DNA of 64,000 nucleotides, taken from Pullichristensenella sp002068815. GTDB taxonomy: Bacteria > Bacillota > Clostridia > Christensenellales > Aristaeellaceae. Location of the stretch: NCBI GenBank assembly GCA_040772885.1, contig JAXGXF010000005.1, positions 1 to 64,000 of the forward strand, read 5' to 3'. Shown in pieces: positions 57,040 to 64,000 of the stretch. The first letter of the stretch is position 1; the number at the start of each line of letters is the position of its first letter. The position numbers and the translations under genes were made by a program. The notes beneath the pieces were generated by a model, which saw nothing but the letters and a program-made list of their open reading frames with translations, had not been told where the DNA came from and searched no databases.

Positions 57040-58056
57040 ATGAGAACGACGATCCGCGATGTCGCAGCGCGCGCAAACGTGTCCCCCTCGACGGTTTCGC
57101 TGGTGCTGAACAATCGCCCCGTTCCCATCTCCGCCGGGACTCGCGAGAAGGTGCTGCGCGCCGCCGAGGAGATGCGCTACCGCCCGAATCAGCTGGCCGT
57201 CGCCCTGGCGACGCACAAGACGAACACCATCGGGCTGATCGTTCCCGACATCAGCAACATCTTCCACACCGTCTACTGCGAGCAGATCGAGCTGTTTGCG
57301 GAAAAGCGCGCCTATTCGACGATCATACGCATCGCGCAGAACGACATCGAGGATACGATACGCTTCCTCTACGACTTCGAGGACCGCGCCGTCGACGGCA
57401 TCATTCTGACGAAGTCCGTGTTCAAGGACCCCGGCGACACCTCGAAGTGCATGCAGGCGGTGCGCGAATTGCGGATTCCGGTGATGCTGACCGACCGCGT
57501 GCCCCGGGAGTTCATCGCGGGCGCGGTGCTGCCGAACGACTACCTCGGCGGCTATCTCGCCGTTCACCACTTGATCGACATGGGCCACCGCCAGATCGGG
57601 TATATCACGGGCCCCCTGCACTACGGAAACTGCCGGGAGAGGCTCCGCGGCTGCCGCGAGGCGCTCGAAAAGGAGGGCATCCCCTGGGACCCGGCGCTCG
57701 TCTACGAGGGCGAGTTCGATATCGCGAGCGGCGAGCAGGCGCTCGCGTATCTGCTCGGGAAAAAGGTCACCGCGATCTTCGCGTTCAACGACATGATCGC
57801 CTACGGCGTCTACAAGCAGGCGCGCAGCTACAACCTCTCGATCCCCGCCGACCTCTCCGTCGTCGGCTTCGACGACCTCGCGTTTTCCGACCTGATCGAC
57901 CCGCCGCTGACGACGCTCGAGTACCCGGTCAAGAGGATGGCCGAGGCCGTCGTCGATCGGATACTCGCGAAGATCAACCGCGAGCCGCTCTCCGAGGAGC
58001 CGATCGTGTTCGACCCGGTGCTGAAGGTCAAGGGGAGCACGTCCCGGCGGAGGTAG
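57040..58056 (+). CDS. LacI-family transcriptional regulator of the 58-63 kb importer
   Basis: A 338-residue repressor. Helix-turn-helix TIRDVAARANVSPSTVSLVL, hinge PNQLAVALATHKT, and a periplasmic-binding-like effector domain with GLIVPDISNIFHTVYCEQIE, HHLIDMGHRQIGYITG and VVGFDDLAFSDLIDPPLTTL. GGAGG precedes ATG 57040. A TTAAAACGTTTCAA site inside the promoter of the downstream importer and similar sites upstream of this gene define its probable regulon. Confidence 0.93.
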   Translation: MRTTIRDVAARANVSPSTVSLVLNNRPVPISAGTREKVLRAAEEMRYRPNQLAVALATHKTNTIGLIVPDISNIFHTVYCEQIELFAEKRAYSTIIRIAQNDIEDTIRFLYDFEDRAVDGIILTKSVFKDPGDTSKCMQAVRELRIPVMLTDRVPREFIAGAVLPNDYLGGYLAVHHLIDMGHRQIGYITGPLHYGNCRERLRGCREALEKEGIPWDPALVYEGEFDIASGEQALAYLLGKKVTAIFAFNDMIAYGVYKQARSYNLSIPADLSVVGFDDLAFSDLIDPPLTTLEYPVKRMAEAVVDRILAKINREPLSEEPIVFDPVLKVKGSTSRRR

Positions 58057-58232
58057 ATTTTCCGGCTTTCTCCAAATTCCCCGCGCTCTTGTCCATCCTT
58101 CCCCCGCGCGATCGATCCCACCCGCATATTGTTCCGCAGCGACCTCGCTCCCGCCCCCTCCCCGCACGCTGTCGTTTGTTTTCGGTTGTTGTCGTTTTAT
58201 CTTGCTTCCGAGAAAAATTGCCGCATACCCCC

Positions 58233-58261
58233 TTGACAATTAAAACGTTTCAACTTATAAT
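58233..58261 (+). promoter_or_regulatory. Importer promoter with operator inside the spacer
   Basis: TTGACA (58233-58238), 17-base spacer, TATAAT (58256-58261). The spacer contains TTAAAACGTTTCAA (58240-58253), the same type as the sites before the LacI-type gene, so a bound repressor would directly exclude polymerase. A 177-base leader without a gene follows. Confidence 0.82.
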
Positions 58262-58438
58262 GTCCCCAGCGGATGGTTAACGGTACCAAAGCATATTGCG
58301 CGATGCGTCGAGAATAACCCGGGCGCGTTGTTCGCAATACCGGAAAGTCTGCAAGCAGCCGACGGCCGGGCCTTCCTGAACCGAATTGCAATTTTGGCAA
58401 ACGCCAAATAAACGAAAAATAGTTTAGGAGGAAGGTTT

Positions 58439-59434
58439 ATGAAGAAGATCCTGTGTACGCTCCTCGCCTTGACGATGCTGTTTGCGTCCGTCGCATTCGC
58501 GTCCGAAGACCTGATGCAGGAAATGGACATCGCGTTCCTGCCCAAGACCGTCGGCGGCGCGTGGTTCACGCGCATGTTCTCCGGCATCGAGCTCTACAGC
58601 GAGCAGACCGGCTCCACCTGCTACCAGTCCGGCCCGAGCGCGGGCGACGCCGCGGCGCAGAACCGCGTCGTGCAGGATGCCGTCGCGGGCGGCGTCGGCG
58701 TCATCGCCGTGTGCCCGTTCTCGCCCGAGCAGATCGACGTCGAGCTCGGCAAGGCGCGCGAAGAGGGCATCATCGTGATCTCGAACGAGGGAACGCTGCT
58801 CAAGAACATCGACTACGACATCGAGGCCTTCAAGATGAAGGACTTCGGCACGATGGCCGCGGACAAGATGGCCGAGGGCATGGGCGGAGAGGGCGAGATC
58901 ATCGTCTTCGTCGGCAGCCTCGCCTCCACCTCGCACGTGGGCTGGGCGCAGGCGATCGTCGACAGGATGACCGAGGCCTATCCCAACATAAAGGTCGCCA
59001 ACGCCGGCGGCGTGTTCATCGAGACCGGCAACAACGCGGCGAACTCCTACGAGAAGGCCAAGGAAGCTCTGAAGACCTACCCGAACGCGAAGGCGTGCTT
59101 CTGCCCGTCCGCGACCGATACCCCCTCGATCGCGCTCGCGATCCAGGAGGCGGGCCTGACCAACCAGATCACCTTCGTCGCCGTCGGCCTCCCGAACGCG
59201 AACCGCACCTACGTTAAGGACACCTCGATCGACGTCTTGATGAGCTGGGACCCGGGCGAGGTCGGGCAGGCAATGTGCCGCGCGGCGGCCGCGGTCAAGG
59301 CCGGCGTTGAGCTCAAGACCGGCGACGATCTGGGCGTGTTCGGCTTCAACAGCATCATCGTCGAGGACAAGGTCATCACCGGCACCGAGTGGCGCATGCT
59401 GACCGCCGAGAACGTCGACGAGGTCGACTACTAA
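58439..59434 (+). CDS. Sugar-type ABC substrate-binding protein (RhaS/LsrB-like)
   Basis: Receptor of 331 residues with a signal peptide (MKKILCTLLALTMLFASVAFA). Marks: MDIAFLPKTVGGAWFTRMFS, SGPSAGDAAAQNRVVQDAVA, GVIAVCPFSPEQIDVELGKA, MGGEGEIIVFVGSLASTSHV and VLMSWDPGEVGQAM. These resemble the rhamnose and AI-2 receptors, which also use two different permeases as seen here. AGGAGGAAGG precedes ATG 58439. No Lsr kinase or rhamnose enzymes are in view, so the ligand is open. Confidence 0.88.
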   Translation: MKKILCTLLALTMLFASVAFASEDLMQEMDIAFLPKTVGGAWFTRMFSGIELYSEQTGSTCYQSGPSAGDAAAQNRVVQDAVAGGVGVIAVCPFSPEQIDVELGKAREEGIIVISNEGTLLKNIDYDIEAFKMKDFGTMAADKMAEGMGGEGEIIVFVGSLASTSHVGWAQAIVDRMTEAYPNIKVANAGGVFIETGNNAANSYEKAKEALKTYPNAKACFCPSATDTPSIALAIQEAGLTNQITFVAVGLPNANRTYVKDTSIDVLMSWDPGEVGQAMCRAAAAVKAGVELKTGDDLGVFGFNSIIVEDKVITGTEWRMLTAENVDEVDY

Positions 59435-59475
59435 TCCGCATTGCGCCCGCCGGGCGGACGGCCGTTCGGCGGGAA

Positions 59476-59521
59476 GCGCAGGGACACGCGCCCTCGTCCG
59501 GACGGCCGCGTGTCCCTGCGC
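59476..59521 (+). terminator. Long intercistronic hairpin after the binding-protein gene
   Basis: Fifteen-base perfect inverted repeat GCGCAGGGACACGCG/CGCGTGTCCCTGCGC with a 16-base loop that can fold on its own, no T-run. Confidence 0.65.
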
Positions 59522-59590
59522 TGCATGCTTTGGTGCGCGCCTCCCGGCCTCCGGGCCGAGACCTGCCGCTGCGAAAGAGGGGAAAGGCAC

Positions 59591-61084
59591 ATGACGGAGC
59601 GCATACTCGACCTCCGGGGCGTCTCCAAGGCGTTTTCGGGAAACCGCGTCCTCAGCAACATCGATTTCGCGATCGATGCCGGCGAGGTCGTCTGCCTGTG
59701 CGGCGAAAACGGCTCCGGAAAGTCGACGCTTATCAAGATCATCTCCGGCGTCTACACGTTCGACGCGGGCACGGTCGCGATCAACGGCCGGAACTACGCA
59801 AAACTCACCGCCGCGCAGTCGATCGCGGAGGGCATACAGGTCATCTACCAGGATTTTTCGGTGTTTTCGAACCTGACGGTTTCGGAAAACATCGCGATGA
59901 GCTACCGCGTGCACAACAGGAAGCGGTTCGTGAGCAGCCGGTTCAGCGACGCGCTCGCGCGCGAGGCGCTCAGGCAGGTCGGCGTCGAGCTGCCGCTCAA
60001 CAAGGAAGTCGAGCAGCTATCGGTGGCGGAAAAGCAGATCGTCGCGATCTGCCGCGCGATCTGCCAGGACGCGAAGCTCATCATCATGGACGAGCCGACG
60101 ACCGCCATCACGCAGCGCGAAATCGAAAAACTGTTTGAAATCATCCGCGGCCTGAAAAAAAAGGGCGTCGCGGTTATGTTTGTCAGCCATAAGCTCGACG
60201 AGGTGATGGCGATCTGCGACCGGATCACCGTCATCCGCAGCGGCGAGAAGGTGGTCGACCAGTCGGCGGAGGGCTTCCCCCGCGAAAAGCTCGCCTATTA
60301 CATGACCGGCAAGGAGATACAGGAGGAGCCCTTCGCGTTCGAGGACTGCGGGCTCAAGCCGCTTCTTCGCGCGGAGAACCTGTCGCGCGCGGGCGCGTTC
60401 GAGGGCGTCAGCTTCTCGGTGTGCCCGGGCGAGATACTCGCCGTCACCGGGCAATTGGGCTCCGGCCGCACGGAGCTTGCGAAGGCGCTGTTCGGGCTTC
60501 TGCCCGCGACCTCCGGAACGGTGTTCATCGACGGCGTGGAGACGCCGATCCGGAGCCGGCAGGACGCGCTCAGGAACAACATCGCCTACCTCCCGGAGGA
60601 CAGGCTCTCGGAGGGGCTTTTGTTGAACCGCTCGCTCGGCGACAACTTCTCCTCGGCGATCATCGACCGGATGAAGAACAAGTTCGGCATCGTGCCGGAG
60701 AGGCGCATACGGGATCTCTCCGTCAAGTGGATGGAGGCGCTCCGGATGTCCGTCAAGCCCTACACGACGGTCGCGAGCGAGTACTCCGGCGGAAACCAGC
60801 AGCGCATCGTGCTCGGGAAATGGCTCGCCGCCGACCCCAGGATATTCATCTTGAACTGCCCGACCGTCGGCGTCGACGTAAAGTCGAAGAGCGAGATTCA
60901 CGCGATCATCAAGGACCTCGCGAAAAAGGGGATGGCCATCGTGCTGATCTCCGACGACGTCGGCGAGATCATGACCACGTCGAACCGCGTGATGATCATG
61001 AACGCGGGCAGGGTCGTCTTTGAGAGCGATACGCGGACGGTTTCCGCCTCGGACATCAGCCAGCGGATCGTCGGCGCGTACTGA
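59591..61084 (+). CDS. Sugar ABC transporter ATP-binding protein, second site degenerate
   Basis: A 497-residue tandem ATPase. Domain 1 is complete: Walker A GENGSGKST, Q-loop VIYQDFSVFSN, signature LSVAEKQIVAICR, Walker B LIIMDEPTTAIT, His in FVSHKLDE. Domain 2 has LGSGRTE at Walker A, YSGGNQQRIVLG as signature and IFILNCPTVGVDV at Walker B, where Asp-Glu is replaced by Asn-Cys, stronger decay than in the sister ATPases. ATG 59591 follows GGGGAAAGG. Confidence 0.9.
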   Translation: MTERILDLRGVSKAFSGNRVLSNIDFAIDAGEVVCLCGENGSGKSTLIKIISGVYTFDAGTVAINGRNYAKLTAAQSIAEGIQVIYQDFSVFSNLTVSENIAMSYRVHNRKRFVSSRFSDALAREALRQVGVELPLNKEVEQLSVAEKQIVAICRAICQDAKLIIMDEPTTAITQREIEKLFEIIRGLKKKGVAVMFVSHKLDEVMAICDRITVIRSGEKVVDQSAEGFPREKLAYYMTGKEIQEEPFAFEDCGLKPLLRAENLSRAGAFEGVSFSVCPGEILAVTGQLGSGRTELAKALFGLLPATSGTVFIDGVETPIRSRQDALRNNIAYLPEDRLSEGLLLNRSLGDNFSSAIIDRMKNKFGIVPERRIRDLSVKWMEALRMSVKPYTTVASEYSGGNQQRIVLGKWLAADPRIFILNCPTVGVDVKSKSEIHAIIKDLAKKGMAIVLISDDVGEIMTTSNRVMIMNAGRVVFESDTRTVSASDISQRIVGAY

Positions 61085-61100
61085 CGGGAGGGAGATTCGC

Positions 61101-62111
61101 ATGAACGGAACGCTTCGGAAAATTGCGTACAAGAGCGAGTTCCTCTCGCTCGCGCTGATCATTTTGATCTCCATCGCCTTCAGCATCGCAAACCCCGCGT
61201 TTTTCAACATCATCAACGTCTTCGACCTTTTGAAGGTCTGCTCCTACCCGATGATCTTCGCCTGCGGCGTGATGATCGTCCTGATCAGCGGCGGCATCGA
61301 CATGAGCTTCATGTGGATCGGCATGTTCTCCGCGTACACGACCTCGAAGGTGCTTTCCATCTTCCAGATGACGCGGGGCGTGGTCATGCCCTTGCCCCTC
61401 GTGTTCCTGATGAGCATGCTGATCGGCACCGCGCTCGGGAGCGTAAACGCGCTGCTCGTCTCGAAGTTCAAGCTGCCGGTGTTCATCGCGACGTTGAGCT
61501 CGGCGAACATCTTCATGGGCGTGATGTTCCAGTTCATCGGCTCGGAGTACATATTCCCGGCGGAGATGCCGGTGCGCATGATCGAGTTCTCCAAGACGCT
61601 CCTGTTTAAGATGTCCTCCGCCGACGGGACGATCGTGGGCCTGCATCCGTCGGTGCTCGTCGCGCTCGCGGTGTGCGTGATCATGCACTTCCTGATGAAA
61701 TACACGCTCGCGGGCCGGAGCATCTACGCGATCGGCGGCGACCAGTCCGCGACCGAGCGCGTCGGCTTCAGCCTGGGCAAGACGCGGCTGTTCATCTTCA
61801 TGCTTGCGGGCGCGATCGCCGGGCTGGCGGGCATCGTCGGCGTATCGAACATACAGGTCGCCAACCCCTACGACTTCCAGAACCGCGAGCTCACCGTCAC
61901 CGCGGCCGTCGTCATCGGCGGCACGCGCATCACCGGCGGCTCGGGGAGCGTCATCGGCGTCGTGCTGGGCGTGCTTTTGACGAACATCATCTCGCAGAAT
62001 CTCGTCCTCATCGGGATTCAGCCGGAGTACGGCAAGTTCGTGTTCGGCATTCTGATCCTGTTCGCCGCGGCGGTGCAGGGGATTCAGGCCAAGCTGAGGG
62101 GCAGAAAGTGA
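61101..62111 (+). CDS. Sugar ABC transporter permease 1
   Basis: A 336-residue BPD_transp_2 permease with about nine membrane segments. Blocks: MIVLISGGIDMSFMWIGMFS, KLPVFIATLSSANIFMGVMF, IGGDQSATERVGFSLGKTR as coupling loop and VTAAVVIGGTRITGGSGSVI. GGGAGGGAG sets ATG 61101. Works with the second permease as a probable heterodimer. Confidence 0.9.
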   Translation: MNGTLRKIAYKSEFLSLALIILISIAFSIANPAFFNIINVFDLLKVCSYPMIFACGVMIVLISGGIDMSFMWIGMFSAYTTSKVLSIFQMTRGVVMPLPLVFLMSMLIGTALGSVNALLVSKFKLPVFIATLSSANIFMGVMFQFIGSEYIFPAEMPVRMIEFSKTLLFKMSSADGTIVGLHPSVLVALAVCVIMHFLMKYTLAGRSIYAIGGDQSATERVGFSLGKTRLFIFMLAGAIAGLAGIVGVSNIQVANPYDFQNRELTVTAAVVIGGTRITGGSGSVIGVVLGVLLTNIISQNLVLIGIQPEYGKFVFGILILFAAAVQGIQAKLRGRK

Positions 62112-62121
62112 GGGCCGGCGC

Positions 62122-63147
62122 ATGAAGATACTCCGAAGGATGGACAAAAAATCCGTACAGCTCCTCTTCATCACGGTCGCGCTGTTCGGCCTGATGGTGT
62201 GGCTGCGCGGCGACAGGTTCCTGAGGCCCAAGAACATGGAGTCGATGCTGTTTCAGCTCGTCGAGCCGGGGCTGTTTGCGATGTGCATCGCGGTCGCGTA
62301 CATGTCGAGAGGCATGGACCTCTCGATCGTCAGCATCGCGAACCTCGTCGGCGTCGTGAACGGCATGCTGCTTCGGACGCAGCTCAACCCGGACGGCTCG
62401 AACGTCGGCATTCTGCTCGCCGCGTGCGTCGTCATCGCGATCGCGATCGGGCTCGCGTGCGGGCTTATGAACGCGTTTTTCATCTCGAACGTCGGAATCT
62501 TCCCGATCCTCGTGACGCTCGGCACGCAGAACGTGTTCATGGGCATCGCGATGGCGCTGACGCAGGGCCGCGCCGAGGGGAACTTCCCGCAGCAGTTGCT
62601 CGACTTCGGCGACGCGAAGATCGGGCCGGTGCCGCTTCTGACGATCCTGTTCCTCCTCGTGTTTACGGTGCTCTGCGTGGTCGTGCACAAGACGCCCTAC
62701 GGCAAGAAGCTCCAGTGGATGGGCTCGAACAGCAAGGTCACGTGGTTCACCGGCATCGACAACCCGAAGATCACCTACGCCACCTACATGTTGAGCGGCG
62801 TGTTCGCGTCGCTCGCGGGGCTCGTCATCATGGCGCGCACGAACTCCGCGAAGGCGGACTACGGGACGACCTACGTGTTCCAGGCGCTGCTCACCTGCGT
62901 GCTCGCCGGCATCAGCCCGCTCGGAGGCACCGGCAAGGTGTACAACCTGATCTTGTCGATCGTCGCGATCCAGATCACGAGCACGGGCTTCAACATGCTG
63001 CGCATAAGCCCCTTGATCCGCGACTCGATCTTCGGCGCGCTTTTGATCATCTCGATCGTCATCGACTTCGTGTCGCGCAACCGCCGCGCGCGCAGGCTCA
63101 ACCGCGCCGCGATACGCCAATTGAAGGAGCAGCCCGGAGGGGGCTGA
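62122..63147 (+). CDS. Sugar ABC transporter permease 2
   Basis: A 341-residue permease of the same family, clearly diverged from permease 1. Blocks: VAYMSRGMDLSIVSIANLVG, IFPILVTLGTQNVFMGIAMA, MGSNSKVTWFTGIDNPKITY as coupling loop and ALLTCVLAGISPLGGTGKVY; the C-terminus is basic (RNRRARRLNRAA). It starts ten bases after permease 1, inside the same operon. Confidence 0.9.
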   Translation: MKILRRMDKKSVQLLFITVALFGLMVWLRGDRFLRPKNMESMLFQLVEPGLFAMCIAVAYMSRGMDLSIVSIANLVGVVNGMLLRTQLNPDGSNVGILLAACVVIAIAIGLACGLMNAFFISNVGIFPILVTLGTQNVFMGIAMALTQGRAEGNFPQQLLDFGDAKIGPVPLLTILFLLVFTVLCVVVHKTPYGKKLQWMGSNSKVTWFTGIDNPKITYATYMLSGVFASLAGLVIMARTNSAKADYGTTYVFQALLTCVLAGISPLGGTGKVYNLILSIVAIQITSTGFNMLRISPLIRDSIFGALLIISIVIDFVSRNRRARRLNRAAIRQLKEQPGGG

Positions 63148-63212
63148 CCGAGGGTTTTTCGAAGGCGGGGGCCGCGAAAGCGGCTCCTGTGCATTGGGCG
63201 GTATGCGCATGG

Positions 63213-64000
63213 ATGGGAGGCCTTTGTACGGACCACATCGAAAAAATCCGGGACGCGTTTACCAGGCAGGCCGAAAAATTCGACGAGTACCAGAAATCCC
63301 TCTCCCCGGAGGAGCACATGCGGCTGGTCGTGGAGCAGATGGCGCTGACCGGCGAAGAATCCGCGCTCGAGGTCGCCGCCGGGACCTGCGCGTTCGGCAG
63401 GGCCATCGCGCCGCATGTGAAGCGGATCGTGGAGCTGGACGCCACGGACGCGATGCTGGCGGTCGGAAGGCGGGAGGGGGAGAGGGCCGGAATCCGAAAC
63501 GCGGTCTATAGAAACGGGCTTGCGGAGGAGCTGCCCTTTCCGGACGAATGCTTCGACGTCGTCGCGTCCCGGCTCGCGTTTCACCATTTTGCGGACGCGG
63601 AGGTCCCGTTCCGGGAGATGTGCCGCGTTTTGAAGCGCGGCGGGAAGCTGGTCGTCGTGGACATGGAGGCGCGGGAGGAGGCGCTTCGGGGCGCGGCGGA
63701 CGCGTGGGAGAGGCTGCGCGATCCCTCGCACGTCCGCTGCCTCTCGCGGGCGGAGTTTAAGCATCTGGCGGAGAAAAACCATATGCGCGTCTCGGTCTGC
63801 GAGATGGTCAAAAGGCCCGTAAGCCTGAACGCGTGGATGGACTTGACGGGCGTCTCGGAGGAGAACCGGGCCGCGATCCGCGCGGCGATGGCGGAGGACA
63901 TCGCCGGAGGACAAAAGACCGGGCTCGAGCCGTATGAACAGGAGGGGCGGATCATGTTCGACCACCGGTGGCTCCGGATCGTCGCGGAGAAGGGAGCGGG
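63213..64000 (+). CDS. Class I SAM-dependent methyltransferase (3'-partial)
   Basis: Open to the window end without a stop, at least 262 residues. Motif I is ALEVAAGTCAFGRAIAPH, the acidic end of strand 2 is ELDATDAMLAVG, then ELPFPDECFDVVASRLAFHH, followed by FREMCRVLKRGGKLVVVDME (post-motif), typical of UbiE/MenG-like Methyltransf_11 enzymes. A 45-residue helical segment precedes motif I. ATG 63213 is the best start, but its ribosome site (GGGCGG, 10 bases upstream) is weak. Its substrate is unknown and it may or may not belong to the importer operon 66 bases upstream. Confidence 0.85.
   Translation, partial: MGGLCTDHIEKIRDAFTRQAEKFDEYQKSLSPEEHMRLVVEQMALTGEESALEVAAGTCAFGRAIAPHVKRIVELDATDAMLAVGRREGERAGIRNAVYRNGLAEELPFPDECFDVVASRLAFHHFADAEVPFREMCRVLKRGGKLVVVDMEAREEALRGAADAWERLRDPSHVRCLSRAEFKHLAEKNHMRVSVCEMVKRPVSLNAWMDLTGVSEENRAAIRAAMAEDIAGGQKTGLEPYEQEGRIMFDHRWLRIVAEKGA

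Noticed and set aside
58057..58232. Small gene in the gap after the third LacI-type gene
   Set aside because: No frame with a ribosome site or plausible composition; I see nothing in it before the importer promoter.

Overview
The window is GC-rich chromosomal DNA from a spore-forming Gram-positive bacterium, most likely a high-GC member of the Clostridia. The grounds are SpoIIR, a SleB/YpeB germination pair, the SCIFF ranthipeptide with its radical SAM maturase, a T-box leader, tandem cyclic-di-GMP-I riboswitches, SipW-type signal peptidase biology and strong GGAGG ribosome binding sites. Genus cannot be set from the sequence alone. No phage, insertion sequence, rRNA or CRISPR array is visible.

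Layout. 0-3.8 kb: pyrR, spoIIR, sleB-ypeB and a lone MazF-type toxin. 3.8-9.8 kb (minus): a RbsA/RbsC-type ABC importer with a DUF3798 binding protein; its ATPase and second permease carry frameshifts. 10-19.6 kb: dipeptidase, a leaderless nuclease/SNF2 helicase pair, small membrane and SH3 proteins, SCIFF peptide and maturase, a HAD phosphatase, an SGNH esterase, and metA-metY for direct sulfhydrylation. 19.8-26.7 kb: D,D-carboxypeptidase, a WG-repeat secreted protein, nine tRNA genes, RecQ and two unknown proteins. 26.7-29.7 kb (minus): a TrpXYZ-like ABC importer behind a T-box whose specifier reads TGG (Trp). 29.9-31.9 kb: a two-domain lipoprotein next to ApbE.

32-41 kb: LacI-regulated sugar-type ABC operon with an M24-like protein, an M81 (MlrC) protein and a Gfo/Idh/MocA oxidoreductase. 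47-55.7 kb: ribokinase, LacI regulator, ABC importer, aldo/keto reductase, RbsD and a zinc-type alcohol dehydrogenase, probably one sugar or polyol catabolic locus. 55.7-64 kb: asparaginase, a LacI regulator and another ABC importer (two different permeases), then a methyltransferase cut by the window end. Operators that match each LacI family type lie at the promoters they probably control.

The most unusual locus is 41.2-47.1 kb. A promoter is followed by two full and one internally deleted cyclic-di-GMP-I aptamers, then three exported proteins with SipW-class signal peptides, a SipW-like signal peptidase, a protein with an ABC-ATPase fold whose nucleotide motifs are all lost, and an ABC-2-like membrane protein fused to a second SipW-like domain whose catalytic Ser and His are replaced. 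I read this as a c-di-GMP-controlled surface or matrix assembly system with pseudo-enzyme parts that I do not recognise as described.
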